64,000 nucleotides of DNA from Coprobacter fastidiosus (GTDB taxonomy: Bacteria > Bacteroidota > Bacteroidia > Bacteroidales > Coprobacteraceae): positions 1,922,001 to 1,986,000 of the forward strand of contig NZ_AP028032.1 in NCBI RefSeq assembly GCF_030296935.1, in the 5' to 3' direction. Made by a program: the position numbers and the translations under genes. How positions within the stretch are numbered: the stretch's first letter is position 1; every line of letters starts with the position of its first letter. The notes below the pieces were generated by a model, which had not been told where the DNA came from, did not search any database, and was given only the letters and a program-made list of their open reading frames with translations. Positions 35,485 through 45,302 of this stretch are shown one piece after another.

Positions 35485-38361
35485 ATGTTCGGATTCGCCA
35501 GACAGATCACTATCGTACTACTCCTATGTATCGCCAATGTCGGTTACTTATCGGCATTTAACGGTAATGTAGATCAATTTCGTCTTAACTTCGAACTCCC
35601 TTCAAGATCAGTACAATGTATAACGCAAGATAAACAAGGGCTTATATGGATCGGAACAAACGATTGGGTTGCTTATTACGACGGATACTCTTTACAAACT
35701 CTTCCCTTACCTCAGAATGTAAATCACGGTTTTTATAAAAGAATTTATTCACTCCAAAACGATACACGAGACCGAATGTGGATAGGTACTCCGTACGGAG
35801 CTTTCAGGTACGATAAACGGAACAGAGAAATAGTTCATTTTCTACCGAACGAAAATGACATAAATAGTAAAAGCAACGTTATTTACAGTATTGCATTATC
35901 TCCGGATAACCAAATTTGGTTAGGTACGCGAAACGGTATATACCAGTATGATGAACCTTCGAATAAACTGTTACTGTCTCCACTGTTTGCCCACCATAAA
36001 ACATTCAACGAGGCTCTGAAAAGCGAACGGATAGCCAAATGCATCTATTTCGACAAGATGGGACTTTTATGGGTGGGAACTGAAGGTAACGGTTTGGTCG
36101 TAATCAACACAAAAGACCGGACACATCGAAGTTTTCATTACTCTCTTACAGATAGTACGACCATTTCAAGTGATTTTATCGAAAATATATATGAGGATAG
36201 TTTCGGCTCATTATGGATCGCAACTGCCGACGGACTGTGCCGATTACGAAGAGATGATAATAATTTTGAAAGATATAATCAAATCGGAATCAACGGATTG
36301 GTAACCGACATGACAGAAGATAAAACAGGAACATTATTTCTTGCTACAGATAACGGCGTTGCAATTTTTAATAAAAAGGAACAATCCGTCGAATGGTTAA
36401 AAAACAATCCGGGGAGTGAGAACACTCTTTTGAGCAATGATGTAATGAGCATCTACAAAGATCGTTCCGGAGCTATCTGGTGCGGAACGTCCAAAGGAGT
36501 ATGCCGCATCGAAAGGCAACCCCGATTTCCTTTGCTTCAGAATCTCCCCGAATCGGAGAATTCCCTTAGTAATAATTCCTTGATCTTCTTGCAAGCAGAT
36601 AAAGCCAAGAATCAACTATGGATAGGAACAGCAAATGCCGGAATAGACCGTTACGATGTAGCAACCGGACTATTTACTCATTATTCGCTTTCTGCCTTAA
36701 AACTACAACCCGGATATAATCAAATACGAACAGGGATTTTACTGCAAAACGGTAACCTGTTATTAGGAACAGGAGGGGGATTATTAGAATACAATACTTT
36801 ACAGAATACTATATATCCCAAGATATTTAATCCTCAAACAGAACTGAAAGAAATATATGCATTGCTTGAATCTCGCAACGGAGATATTTGGATGGGAGTC
36901 TTAGACAAAGGCTTATACCGATACGATAATAAATCAAACAAAGTAGAAGAGGTATCTTTACCTGTCGAATACTCCGGGAAAAAAGATGTTTATACGAATA
37001 TCAAAGTATTATTCGAAGATTCGGAAAATAATATCTGGATTGTTTTTTATCAAGGAGGAATAGGCCGTTACTCTCCTGCAAACAAAACGTTAGATTTATA
37101 TACCCAAACTTCGACTCACAACGGACTAAATGACAACATCGTATGGGATATCGTGGAATTACCGGATAAAATGCTTGTATTTGCAACCGGATCAGGAATA
37201 AGTTTTTTCAATTTGAAAACCAAAACTTTCGAAAAAAGAAAGAATTTTAATGCCGCAATCAATGGATCTGTAACTTCCATACTTCCGGTATGGCCTGATT
37301 ATCTATGGTTAGGGACAGAACAAGGTATTGTCCGCATTTCCATGACAGGAAATAATATTATTCGCTTTAGCGAACGAGACGGACTTCAAGGACCTCTTTT
37401 CAATTATCAAGTTGCCGCAGCACTTCCTCCCTATCTCTATTTCGGAGGGAATAACGGATTCAATAAAATCGATACTCGGATACAATTCGACAACAGTTTT
37501 ATTCCATGGCCGTCGGTATTAAAAATCCAAAACGATAACGGAAGCATCGATGTAAATCAATTACAAACAGAAAATAATATTCCGGCACTTTCTCTTTCAT
37601 CGAGAAATCATCTCTGCGAAATTGCATTTTCCGCCTATTCTTATCAGAATGAATGGAGAAATCGTTACCAATACAAAATATTGCCCAAAGACTCCGTTTG
37701 GAAATGGGTAACTTTCGGAAAAAACAGTATTATGCTCCCGTCTTTAAAAAGCGGAAAATATACATTGATGCTACGCGGAGCAAATTCGGACGGGAAATGG
37801 GGAGATGCCCACGAAGTTTTAATCATTCGGGTAAAAAGTTTTTGGGCAATCGTAATCTGGAGTATATTAGGTGCTATCGCTTTATTCGGATTTCTACTTT
37901 ACCTCTTAAACAAGAGATATCCTCATATTCTGAAAAATTACCAGAAAATCTTATCAAAAAAGAAAAACAAGGTTCTTAAAAATCCTGTAAAACTAAAAGA
38001 GCCGGATGAGAAAAATCAAAAGATAGTAAATGCTCTTATCGCAACTATGGAGACAGACCATCTTTATACCAATAAACGTCTCAATAAAGCTCAATTGGCT
38101 GCAGTATTGAAGCTTACGGAACTGCAATTAGCACAAATACTAAAAGAGTACATAGGAAAAGGATTTGCCGATTTTGTCAATTACTATCGGGTGGAAGCTG
38201 TGAAAGAAAAACTAAAAGACCCTAAATATAAAGATATAACATTAATGGGGGTTGCCGACGAATGCGGTTTTAATTCCAAAACTTCATTCTACAGAGTATT
38301 TAAAGAAGTCACAGGTATTACCCCAGCTGACTATCTAGAGCAATTAAAGAACAAACGGTAA
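35485..38361 (+). CDS. Propeller-sensor, membrane-spanning AraC-type regulator without kinase or receiver
   Basis: A 958-aa protein. N-terminal export/anchor segment 1-24; two-component-regulator beta-propeller repeats ~30-690, many with the WIGT(x)NG or LWVGTEGNGL pattern; Y_Y_Y domain ~700-780; one membrane helix ~785-807; a ~55-residue basic linker (KKKNKVLKNP); AraC-type HTH ~868-955 (ITLMGVADECGFNSKTSFYRVFKEVTGITPADY). Classic hybrid two-component regulators place HisKA, HATPase and receiver domains between membrane helix and HTH; here none fits. It should bind a glycan product in the periplasm and act on DNA from the membrane. Likely regulator of the adjacent lyase locus. Confidence 0.88.
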   Translation: MFGFARQITIVLLLCIANVGYLSAFNGNVDQFRLNFELPSRSVQCITQDKQGLIWIGTNDWVAYYDGYSLQTLPLPQNVNHGFYKRIYSLQNDTRDRMWIGTPYGAFRYDKRNREIVHFLPNENDINSKSNVIYSIALSPDNQIWLGTRNGIYQYDEPSNKLLLSPLFAHHKTFNEALKSERIAKCIYFDKMGLLWVGTEGNGLVVINTKDRTHRSFHYSLTDSTTISSDFIENIYEDSFGSLWIATADGLCRLRRDDNNFERYNQIGINGLVTDMTEDKTGTLFLATDNGVAIFNKKEQSVEWLKNNPGSENTLLSNDVMSIYKDRSGAIWCGTSKGVCRIERQPRFPLLQNLPESENSLSNNSLIFLQADKAKNQLWIGTANAGIDRYDVATGLFTHYSLSALKLQPGYNQIRTGILLQNGNLLLGTGGGLLEYNTLQNTIYPKIFNPQTELKEIYALLESRNGDIWMGVLDKGLYRYDNKSNKVEEVSLPVEYSGKKDVYTNIKVLFEDSENNIWIVFYQGGIGRYSPANKTLDLYTQTSTHNGLNDNIVWDIVELPDKMLVFATGSGISFFNLKTKTFEKRKNFNAAINGSVTSILPVWPDYLWLGTEQGIVRISMTGNNIIRFSERDGLQGPLFNYQVAAALPPYLYFGGNNGFNKIDTRIQFDNSFIPWPSVLKIQNDNGSIDVNQLQTENNIPALSLSSRNHLCEIAFSAYSYQNEWRNRYQYKILPKDSVWKWVTFGKNSIMLPSLKSGKYTLMLRGANSDGKWGDAHEVLIIRVKSFWAIVIWSILGAIALFGFLLYLLNKRYPHILKNYQKILSKKKNKVLKNPVKLKEPDEKNQKIVNALIATMETDHLYTNKRLNKAQLAAVLKLTELQLAQILKEYIGKGFADFVNYYRVEAVKEKLKDPKYKDITLMGVADECGFNSKTSFYRVFKEVTGITPADYLEQLKNKR

Positions 38362-38369
38362 AAGTCTTA

Positions 38370-38513
38370 GAACCTGTATAAATTTTACTCAAGTTTGGTT
38401 TGAGAGTTATGGATGTCCTTTTGATTTTGATAAAAAATAAAGGAACAAACCAAAAAGAAGAGCGCAAAGATATGCTGACAGAATTTCTGCATCGGAAAAA
38501 CCAGACAGTCCCT
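38370..38513. repeat. Dispersed intergenic repeat, copy B
   Basis: About 144 bp directly behind the regulator stop. It starts ACCTGTATAAATTTTACTC and shares GGTTTGAGAGTT, the ATGTCC-TTTTG block, AGAGCGCAAAGAT and a terminal CGGAAAAA with copy C read in reverse. Same orientation as copy A; eroded end. Confidence 0.6.
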
Positions 38514-38526
38514 TAAAACAATAGTG

Positions 38527-39270
38527 TCATTCTTCGAATTGTTCCAACCGTATTTGATCACCCTCTAAAACAGCATAAGAAAAATAATTGATCCAATCCC
38601 CCAAGATAATCACCCTACTATCTCTACGTATCATCAAATCTAACATGATATGACGATGCCCGAAAACAAAAAAATCGATATGAACAGGCGACTTTTCAAG
38701 ATATTCTTTCGCATATCGAACCAAATATTCATTCTCTTCTCCGCAATAATCTTTACAATTACCGGTCTGTCGGCTATGAGAAGACCACTTATGTGCAAAT
38801 GCAACCGTCCAACGGGGATGAATTGCCGAATATAACTTCTGACAAAATCGATTATGAAAAACAGACCGTATAAAACGAAAAATCAGCGGAGTATCTCCTA
38901 ACCCGTCACCATGAGCCAAATAAAATGTCTTTCCGTTTAAATCGACAATTTCCGGAGTATAATGCACCTTTACACCTAATTCACCGGGTAAATAATCGAA
39001 TATCCATATATCATGATTTCCGATAAACCAATGCACATCTATCCCTTTATCTGTCAATTCGGCAACTTTACCGAAAAATCGGGTAAATCCTCTTGGAACG
39101 ACAGTCTTATATTCATACCAATAATCTAATATATCTCCCATCAGATATATTGCTGAAGCATCCTCTTTAACCGAATCGAACCAACGCACCACTCTTCGCT
39201 CATTCTCAAGCGGATTTTCTAATGTTCGTGCGCCCAAATGCAAATCGGACAAGAAATAGATTTTTTTCAT
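38527..39270 (-). CDS. lpxH: UDP-2,3-diacylglucosamine diphosphatase
   Basis: A 247-aa calcineurin-like phosphoesterase with all metal motifs in order: FLSDLHLG (7-14), GDILDYW (46-52), GNHD (~84), HGDG (~120), GHRH (~205). LpxH cleaves UDP-diacylglucosamine to lipid X in lipid A synthesis. WYEY and FxYL substrate-cap segments support LpxH over a generic phosphoesterase. It follows the SufT-like gene by 39 bp on the same strand. Confidence 0.92.
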   Translation of the reverse strand: MKKIYFLSDLHLGARTLENPLENERRVVRWFDSVKEDASAIYLMGDILDYWYEYKTVVPRGFTRFFGKVAELTDKGIDVHWFIGNHDIWIFDYLPGELGVKVHYTPEIVDLNGKTFYLAHGDGLGDTPLIFRFIRSVFHNRFCQKLYSAIHPRWTVAFAHKWSSHSRQTGNCKDYCGEENEYLVRYAKEYLEKSPVHIDFFVFGHRHIMLDLMIRRDSRVIILGDWINYFSYAVLEGDQIRLEQFEE

Positions 39271-39309
39271 TTAACGGCACTTTATAAAATAAGGATATGG
39301 AATTCGTTT

Positions 39310-39636
39310 TTACAAAAAACCGAGTTCCAGTTTGGCCTCTTCACTCATCATATCCTTATCCCATTCCGGTTCAAAAACCAACTGAATATCGACACTCTTA
39401 ACATCATCTATGCTCTCGACTTTCATCCGGACATCTTCAATGATAAAATCTGCTGCCGGGCAATTTGGTGCAGTAAGGGTCATCTCTATATGGACATTCT
39501 TCTCATCATCTACCTCAATAGAGTAAATCAACCCTAAATCATATACATTTACTGGGATTTCCGGATCATAAACCGTACGGAGCATCTTCACGATTTTTTC
39601 CTCAACAGTCAATATATCATTTTCTTTTTCTTCCAT
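39310..39636 (-). CDS. SufT-like MIP18-family (DUF59) Fe-S assembly protein
   Basis: A 108-aa protein with the MIP18 core: TVYDPEIPVNVYDLGLIYSIEV near the N-terminus and the LTAPNCPAADFI Cys motif (~54-65). Family members help mature iron-sulfur proteins. The C-terminal FEPEWDKDMMSEEAKLELG is the usual end for bacterial SufT-type proteins. First gene of a pair with lpxH, with promoter TTTG-19-TACCTTCG. Confidence 0.9.
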   Translation of the reverse strand: MEEKENDILTVEEKIVKMLRTVYDPEIPVNVYDLGLIYSIEVDDEKNVHIEMTLTAPNCPAADFIIEDVRMKVESIDDVKSVDIQLVFEPEWDKDMMSEEAKLELGFL

Positions 39637-39655
39637 AATGTAGTATTTATCTTAA

Positions 39656-39686
39656 CGAAGGTAGCTAATTTTTACGGAAACTCAAA
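39656..39686 (-). promoter_or_regulatory. Promoter of the SufT-lpxH pair
   Basis: Minus strand TTTG (39686-39683), 19 bp, TACCTTCG (39663-39656), one base off the -7 consensus. A plus-strand TACATTTG at 39715-39722 faces the other way, serving the next gene. Confidence 0.55.
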
Positions 39687-39762
39687 ACAGAGATAAAAAG
39701 TTCAAGCATTTTACTACATTTGCATAAAAGACCCTATCCAAATAAATAAACTTTACGTAACG

Positions 39763-40131
39763 ATGATAAAACAAGATTTTTTATTGGTACAAATTGAAGA
39801 ACTCGCTAAAAAATTAGCTAAGCTTCTGAAAAAGAAAGAAACTCCGGGAAGCAACACAGATACTCTCGCCGATGATTGCTACAAAGATATACACCTGAGC
39901 TTACAAGAGGTGCAAAATGCAACAGCTGAAGAGTTAACCGAGAAAGTGCCGGACTGGGAACTCCTTGAATTATTAGTCAAGTTGATGTTAGCCGATGACA
40001 GAATAAATACCGACCGCCAGCAAATAGAAAAAGCTCAACAGCTTTTATACTTCGTGCAAGAACGAGACCGGACCTATTCTTTTGACCGTATTGCCTTGGC
40101 CGAATCGATAAGAAGTCTGCTTACCGAATAA
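39763..40131 (+). CDS. Small helical protein of unknown function
   Basis: 122 aa, no signal peptide, predominantly amphipathic helices: a basic N-terminus (LAKKLAKLLKKKETPG) followed by acidic, Leu-rich helices (LTEKVPDWELLELLVKLML) and QQIEKAQQLLYFVQER. No motif I recognise; the pattern suggests a cytoplasmic helical-repeat or adaptor-like protein. It has a -7 box at 39715-39722, and its stop is immediately adjacent to the stop of the convergent S4 gene. Confidence 0.75.
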   Translation: MIKQDFLLVQIEELAKKLAKLLKKKETPGSNTDTLADDCYKDIHLSLQEVQNATAEELTEKVPDWELLELLVKLMLADDRINTDRQQIEKAQQLLYFVQERDRTYSFDRIALAESIRSLLTE

Positions 40132-40518
40132 TCAACGACTAGGATGCTGAGATTTCTTCTTGACATTACGTGTTCTATCTTCTGACTTAGAACGCATAGA
40201 AATCTCTTTCCCGACCTTTTTTCTCTCGTTTCCACGTGTGCCACGCAAAGTTTTTCGTAATTTGGTCGCATCTTCCCGTGATGAAAAGTTTTCAGAAGAT
40301 TTCCGTTTATTCTTCTTCTCTTCATCTTTTGAAATTATTTTCGGAAAATGCAATATTTCACCATCTATCCGCACTTTGTCTTCTAACGACACTTTAGCTC
40401 CCATAGCTGCAAGAACACCATTTATCGTTACTCGCTCGTCTACGATCAACTGATCGGCTTCTCGACGAGAACAAAAACCTGCGTCACTTATATATTTATT
40501 GATCCTTATCTTTTCCAT
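40132..40518 (-). CDS. S4-domain RNA-binding protein lacking a pseudouridine synthase domain
   Basis: 128 aa from ATG 40518 (the longer start at 40548 would overlap murI; 40518 follows its stop by 4 bp). Residues 1-60 are an S4 domain of the RluB/RluF type (IRINKYISDAGFCSRREADQ, VTINGVLAAMGAKV). In that family the catalytic domain would follow. Instead there is a ~65-residue Lys/Arg/Ser-rich tail (KKNKRKSSENFSSRED, GTRGNERKKVGKE). It may be a natural rRNA-binding mini-protein or a shortened synthase. Last gene of the murI end of the cluster. Confidence 0.8.
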   Translation of the reverse strand: MEKIRINKYISDAGFCSRREADQLIVDERVTINGVLAAMGAKVSLEDKVRIDGEILHFPKIISKDEEKKNKRKSSENFSSREDATKLRKTLRGTRGNERKKVGKEISMRSKSEDRTRNVKKKSQHPSR

Positions 40519-40522
40519 ATCA

Positions 40523-41368
40523 TCATTCCAAAACAATGCGTGAAACATTTACATTTTCTTTCAAAAACAAAGATGCCGCCATAGAAAACCTTTGAGGGGA
40601 TTCGGTCGTAAGGAAACGGCATGTACTGCTTTTAGTACATCGCCTCTCCATTTCAGGATGCCGATAAAGATAATTCTTAAGACTTACGGCAACCAAATCA
40701 CCTTGAGGAAGAGGCAATACTCCCTCCGGCAAAAATGTCTTGATTTTATCCAATAACAGAGGATAATGAGTACATCCCAAAATAACCGTATCTATATCGG
40801 GACATTGCATCATAAGACGGTCTATATATTGACGTACAAAATAATCTGCACCGGGAGAACGATGCTCATTATTTTCGACTAATGGTACCCACATTGGACA
40901 TGCCTCTCCGAATACCTCATACTCCGGATATAGTTTTTTTATCTCTAACGGGTATGAACAAGATTGTATAGTCCCCGTCGTTCCCAATATCCCGATTTTT
41001 CCTGTCCGGGTTATATGCCCCAACGCTTCGACTGTCGGGCGAATAACTCCTAAAACTCTCCTATTAGGAGCAATTTGAGGAAGATCTTTCTGTTGAATAG
41101 AACGAAGTGCTTTCGCAGAAGCAGTATTACAAGCCAGAATAACTAACTGACAACCACGCTCAAATAAGGTCAATACAGCCTCCCTAGTAAACTCATACAC
41201 TATCTCAAAAGAGCGCGTTCCATAGGGAGCACGGGCATTATCTCCCAAATAAATATAATCATATTCGGGCATTTGCCGACGAATATCTTCCAAAATAGTC
41301 AATCCGCCGTAACCTGAATCAAATACTCCTATCGGACCGGGTTGTTCGCTATATAAATTCATTTTCAC
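40523..41368 (-). CDS. murI: Glutamate racemase
   Basis: Makes D-glutamate for peptidoglycan. 281 aa with both catalytic cysteine motifs: LACNTASA (~79) and GCTHYPLLL (~198), plus FDSGYGGLTIL near the N-terminus and YLGDNARAPYG. It closes the bamA-ompH cluster, a common Bacteroidetes order, but sits behind a terminator-like hairpin at 41382-41406. Confidence 0.96.
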   Translation of the reverse strand: MKMNLYSEQPGPIGVFDSGYGGLTILEDIRRQMPEYDYIYLGDNARAPYGTRSFEIVYEFTREAVLTLFERGCQLVILACNTASAKALRSIQQKDLPQIAPNRRVLGVIRPTVEALGHITRTGKIGILGTTGTIQSCSYPLEIKKLYPEYEVFGEACPMWVPLVENNEHRSPGADYFVRQYIDRLMMQCPDIDTVILGCTHYPLLLDKIKTFLPEGVLPLPQGDLVAVSLKNYLYRHPEMERRCTKSSTCRFLTTESPQRFSMAASLFLKENVNVSRIVLE

Positions 41369-41381
41369 AAGAAAACAGAAA

Positions 41382-41406
41382 AAGGATGATACAGGCGATC
41401 ATCCTT
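41382..41406 (-). terminator. Terminator-like hairpin between ompH and murI
   Basis: A perfect 9-bp stem AAGGATGAT/ATCATCCTT with 7-nt loop and TTTTC tail on the minus strand. Confidence 0.7.
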
Positions 41407-41429
41407 CTCTGATTATGTATTGAAAATTA

Positions 41430-41942
41430 TTATTTTAATCCCAATTTTGCCTTTACCAGCGGAGTAGCATCTTCACTACTAGCTCCGGCAAACAACACAG
41501 CGTTAAGGTCGAACAAATAGGTAAACTTATATTCGTCTCCCACCGCTTTAATAGCATCTCTCATTTTTTTCTCTACCGGAGCGAGCAATTGCTGTTGCTG
41601 CTTGGCTAAATCATTTTGAACTACCTCTTGGAAATTCTGAATTCTTTGGTTCAATTCAGCCAATTCTTGTTGACGACGAGCTTTGATATTTTCCGGAATA
41701 GAGATCGAATCTTGTGTCGCCATCAATTCTTTATACTTTTTGCCGAATTCTTCCTGCATTTTAAGGAATTCATCTTCATACTTTTTAGCAAGAGCGTCAT
41801 ATTCTTTCTGTGCAGCTTCCCGTTCGGGCATAGCAGAAAAAATTTCCATAGTATTTACAGTTCCGAATTTAAATTGCGGAGTCTGAGCAAATGCACAAAA
41901 AGGCAATGCAAACAATACAATAATCAAAAGTTTCTTAAACAT
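41430..41942 (-). CDS. OmpH/Skp-family periplasmic chaperone, second copy
   Basis: 170 aa from ATG 41942, chosen because the signal peptide MFKKLLIIVLFALPFCAFAQ starts there. The mature protein has a short beta strand (KFGTVNTMEIFSAMPE) then a long charged coiled coil (~50-130) and a C-terminal strand ending LVKAKLGLK, the Skp jellyfish layout. Skp-type chaperones carry unfolded outer-membrane proteins to BamA. A -7 TATTTTTG lies at 41998-41991. Confidence 0.88.
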   Translation of the reverse strand: MFKKLLIIVLFALPFCAFAQTPQFKFGTVNTMEIFSAMPEREAAQKEYDALAKKYEDEFLKMQEEFGKKYKELMATQDSISIPENIKARRQQELAELNQRIQNFQEVVQNDLAKQQQQLLAPVEKKMRDAIKAVGDEYKFTYLFDLNAVLFAGASSEDATPLVKAKLGLK

Positions 41943-42003
41943 ATAATTCAATTTTTTATTTTTTAATAATCGAGAACTATTAACAGGACACAAAAATACA
42001 TAT

Positions 42004-42519
42004 TTATTTCGAATATCCTAATTTTGCAAGGACTTCATTGCTTATATCAATGCGAGGAGAGGCAAATATAATATTCGCAGAAGATGCCCGATCCATTACC
42101 ATCTGATATCCTTTTGTCTCCGAAATTTGCTTTACGGCATTATAGATATCATCCTGTATCGGTTTCATAAGACTTTCTCTCTTCTTAAACAACTCCCCTT
42201 CTGGCCCGAAATATTTGCGACGAAGATCTTGAGTTTTTTTGTCTTCAGCAACAATTTCTTCTTCTTTCTTTTTCTTTTGATCATCTGACAAAAAGACGGA
42301 GTTAGATTGATACTCTTTATACATACTCTCTACTTTTTGCGCCTGAGTCGTTATCTCTTTTTCCCACCGTTGAGAAACTTGTTTCAGTTGTTCGTTCGCC
42401 ATTTCATACGAAGGTATATTCTTCAAGATATATTCCATATCTATCAATGCAAACTTCTGAGCCTTGCTCTCGAATGCAAAAGCGGCAACTAATGCTAAAA
42501 TAAAAATAATCCGTTTCAT
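42004..42519 (-). CDS. OmpH/Skp-family periplasmic chaperone, first copy
   Basis: 171 aa from ATG 42519 (signal peptide MKRIIFILALVAAFAFESKAQ); a TTG two codons earlier is a poorer choice. FALIDMEYILKNIPSYEMA, then a Lys/Glu/Gln-rich coiled coil and the conserved C-terminal VMDRASSANIIFASPRIDIS. It sits 110 bp behind bamA and is paralogous to the next gene; tandem ompH genes behind bamA are usual in Bacteroidetes. Confidence 0.9.
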   Translation of the reverse strand: MKRIIFILALVAAFAFESKAQKFALIDMEYILKNIPSYEMANEQLKQVSQRWEKEITTQAQKVESMYKEYQSNSVFLSDDQKKKKEEEIVAEDKKTQDLRRKYFGPEGELFKKRESLMKPIQDDIYNAVKQISETKGYQMVMDRASSANIIFASPRIDISNEVLAKLGYSK

Positions 42520-42629
42520 ACTCAATTATTTTAAAGGTTAAAAACAGAATCGGCAGAAAGAGCCTCCTTCTCCTAAAAACATTTCTTTCATTCTCTTTGT
42601 TCCGCTTTACCCACAGCAAATAACATTCC

Positions 42630-45302
42630 TTAGAATTCTTGCCCGAGGATAAAGTGTAATTGACTGCCTCCGACTTTTTGTACTCCGGTAAAAGGTTTAT
42701 CGAATCCGTATGCCCAATCGAGCCCCATCATTCCGATCATCGGTAAAAATATACGGACTCCCACACCTGCAGAACGTTTCAATTTAAATGGATTGAAATC
42801 CCTCACTTCAGTCCAAGCATTCCCGGCTTCGGCAAATGCCAAAGCATAAATAGTAGACGATGGTTGCAATATAACCGGGAAATGAAGTTCCACTCCCAAA
42901 CGTGTATATGCATACCCCTCATACCCATAGGGAGTCAATGATCCGTTTTCATATCCGCGAAGCGCAATAGTTTCGGTCGCATAATTATAGCTATATCCCG
43001 ACATTCCGTCTCCTCCCACATAGAAAGTCTCGAACGGCGAACGCTTATGTCTATTATAAGAGCCTAAGATTCCCACTTCGGCACGAGTCATCAATACAAG
43101 AGTATGCTGGCTCTCCGCCGAAGTAAGCGGAGTAAATGTTTTTGCTTTAAATTTCCATTTATGATATTCGATCCACTTATACATCGTTTCCCGATCTTTT
43201 TTATTATTGGAAGGATCGAGTTTACTATAATCGACGTTATTGAAAAGTGAGTATGGAGGCGTAAGCTGCAATGACAGTGAGAATTGAGACCCCCGACGAG
43301 TATATATCGGATTATCGATAGAATTTCGAGCCAATGTCAAATTCAAGGTAATACTGTGGGACGTACCGTTCTGCATAAAATAAAGATATTCCCAATCTTT
43401 CAATTTATACAACTGATACCCCAATTCTGCAGAAAGCGTAAAATAGTCATCCGGCCAATTCAATCGTTTCCCGAACCCTACAGCAACACCGAACATCTGT
43501 AAAGATTTACTGGGGTCGTATGCATAACTATAATCGTAATTGTCACCATAATAATTATTATAGCCATAATAACTGTTATACCCATAACCATACGGATCGA
43601 TATAGTTATTATTCCAATAACTGGTACTTATATCAGTTTGACGGCTATAATAAACCGAAAAACTGAATGAGTTAGGCCGTTTTCCACCAAACCAAGGATC
43701 CATAAATGACAAACTGTAAGATTGATAGTAACGGGCATTAGTCTGAGCACTGATTGTCAAGGTTTGTCCCTCTCCTTGAGGAATAATTCCTTTATAAGAC
43801 TTCGGCTTCAAGAAATTCTTTACAGAGAAATTAGTAAACTTCAAACTCAATTTACCGATTATTCCGGTCTGTCCCCAACCGGCAGAAAATTCTATTTGGT
43901 CATTAGCCTTCGATTGTAAAGCATACACCAAATCTACAGTTCCGTTCTCAGGATCAGGTTCGGGACGAATATCCATTGTTTCCGGATCGAAGTGTCCCAT
44001 CTGGGCAATTTCACGAGCAGAACGCATCAGATCGGATTTATTGAAAAGTTCTCCGGGTTTAGTTCTTAATTCCCGACGAACGACATGCTCATACAGCCGG
44101 TCATTACCTTGAATGATGATTTTGTTGATACGAGCTTGCTGTCCTTCGTACATACGCAATTCCAAGTCTATGGAATCATTTTCGACATTTACTTCGATAG
44201 GATCGAGTTGGAAGAAAAGATAACCGTTATTCATATACAGATTGGCAACTGCATCTTCATCTTCCATAGTCCGTTGCCTCAAGAGCTTTTGATTATATAC
44301 ATCTCCCGGTTTCATTCGAAGCAATGCACTCAAGTATTCAGAAGGATAAAGGGTATTCCCCACCCAACGGATATCCCTCAAATAATATTTTCGGCCTTCA
44401 TCTACCTTAATGAATACATCTACAGTCTTATCATTATAAGGGGCAACACTATCACTTACGATAACAGCGTCCCTATAACCCAATTCATTATATTTATCAA
44501 TAATCAAATTAAGGTCTTCCGCAAATTTTTCTTTTACAAATTTTTTGGTACGGAACAGATTAATCAATTTCCCTTTCTCATTGGTTTTCTTCATTACACG
44601 TTGTAACTTATTATCTGAAAGGACAGTATTTCCGTCTATATATATTTTATGAACCTTAACCTTTTCTTTTTTATCGATATTAATATCGACGATAACTTGA
44701 TTTTCATGAGAAAGGTCATCTTTTTGCAAAATCTGTACCTCTGCATTTTTAAAGCCTTTTTCTTCAAAATGCTTTTTTATCAACATCTTAGCCCGGTCTA
44801 CGATGTTCGGAGTGATTTGATTACCTTTTACCAATCCAAGCTTCAATTCCAAATCTTCCCGCTCCGACTTTTTTATTCCATTATAATTGATTTGAGAAAT
44901 ACGGGGACGTTGTTTCAAATCGATATTCAACCATACCTGAGAACCATATATCTTAGTTACAGAAATAGCGACATCAGAAAACAGCCCTTGCCTCCAAAAA
45001 CGTTTTACGGCAGTCGTAATAGCGTCTCCGGGTATTTCGATCGTTTCCCCTACCGACAATCCTGAGAAACCGATCAAAACATAATCTTCATAATTATTCT
45101 TTACTCCGGAAACCGATATTCCTGCAATTTCATATTTTTTAGGAGTCGCCGAATATAAAACTTCGGGATTATAAATCGTATCGTTTTTAACTGTCGCCCC
45201 ATCCTGTGCAAACATAGATCCGGTTGCAAATAAAAGGAATACGAGCAGTAATAATGGGTGTTTGAGCATATTGCGTTGTAAAATTTCTAATATCGTTCTC
45301 AT
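42630..45302 (-). CDS. bamA: Outer-membrane protein assembly factor BamA
   Basis: 890 aa: N-terminal export region ([22 protein letters not shown] from residue 12), five POTRA domains ~50-470, Omp85 barrel ~480-890 ending in HFILGQEF. BamA inserts beta-barrel proteins into the outer membrane. The barrel has a striking Tyr/Asn/Gly-rich loop around residues 560-600 (43510-43625). It overlaps uppS by 4 bp and precedes the chaperone genes. Confidence 0.94.
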   Translation of the reverse strand: MRTILEILQRNMLKHPLLLLVFLLFATGSMFAQDGATVKNDTIYNPEVLYSATPKKYEIAGISVSGVKNNYEDYVLIGFSGLSVGETIEIPGDAITTAVKRFWRQGLFSDVAISVTKIYGSQVWLNIDLKQRPRISQINYNGIKKSEREDLELKLGLVKGNQITPNIVDRAKMLIKKHFEEKGFKNAEVQILQKDDLSHENQVIVDINIDKKEKVKVHKIYIDGNTVLSDNKLQRVMKKTNEKGKLINLFRTKKFVKEKFAEDLNLIIDKYNELGYRDAVIVSDSVAPYNDKTVDVFIKVDEGRKYYLRDIRWVGNTLYPSEYLSALLRMKPGDVYNQKLLRQRTMEDEDAVANLYMNNGYLFFQLDPIEVNVENDSIDLELRMYEGQQARINKIIIQGNDRLYEHVVRRELRTKPGELFNKSDLMRSAREIAQMGHFDPETMDIRPEPDPENGTVDLVYALQSKANDQIEFSAGWGQTGIIGKLSLKFTNFSVKNFLKPKSYKGIIPQGEGQTLTISAQTNARYYQSYSLSFMDPWFGGKRPNSFSFSVYYSRQTDISTSYWNNNYIDPYGYGYNSYYGYNNYYGDNYDYSYAYDPSKSLQMFGVAVGFGKRLNWPDDYFTLSAELGYQLYKLKDWEYLYFMQNGTSHSITLNLTLARNSIDNPIYTRRGSQFSLSLQLTPPYSLFNNVDYSKLDPSNNKKDRETMYKWIEYHKWKFKAKTFTPLTSAESQHTLVLMTRAEVGILGSYNRHKRSPFETFYVGGDGMSGYSYNYATETIALRGYENGSLTPYGYEGYAYTRLGVELHFPVILQPSSTIYALAFAEAGNAWTEVRDFNPFKLKRSAGVGVRIFLPMIGMMGLDWAYGFDKPFTGVQKVGGSQLHFILGQEF

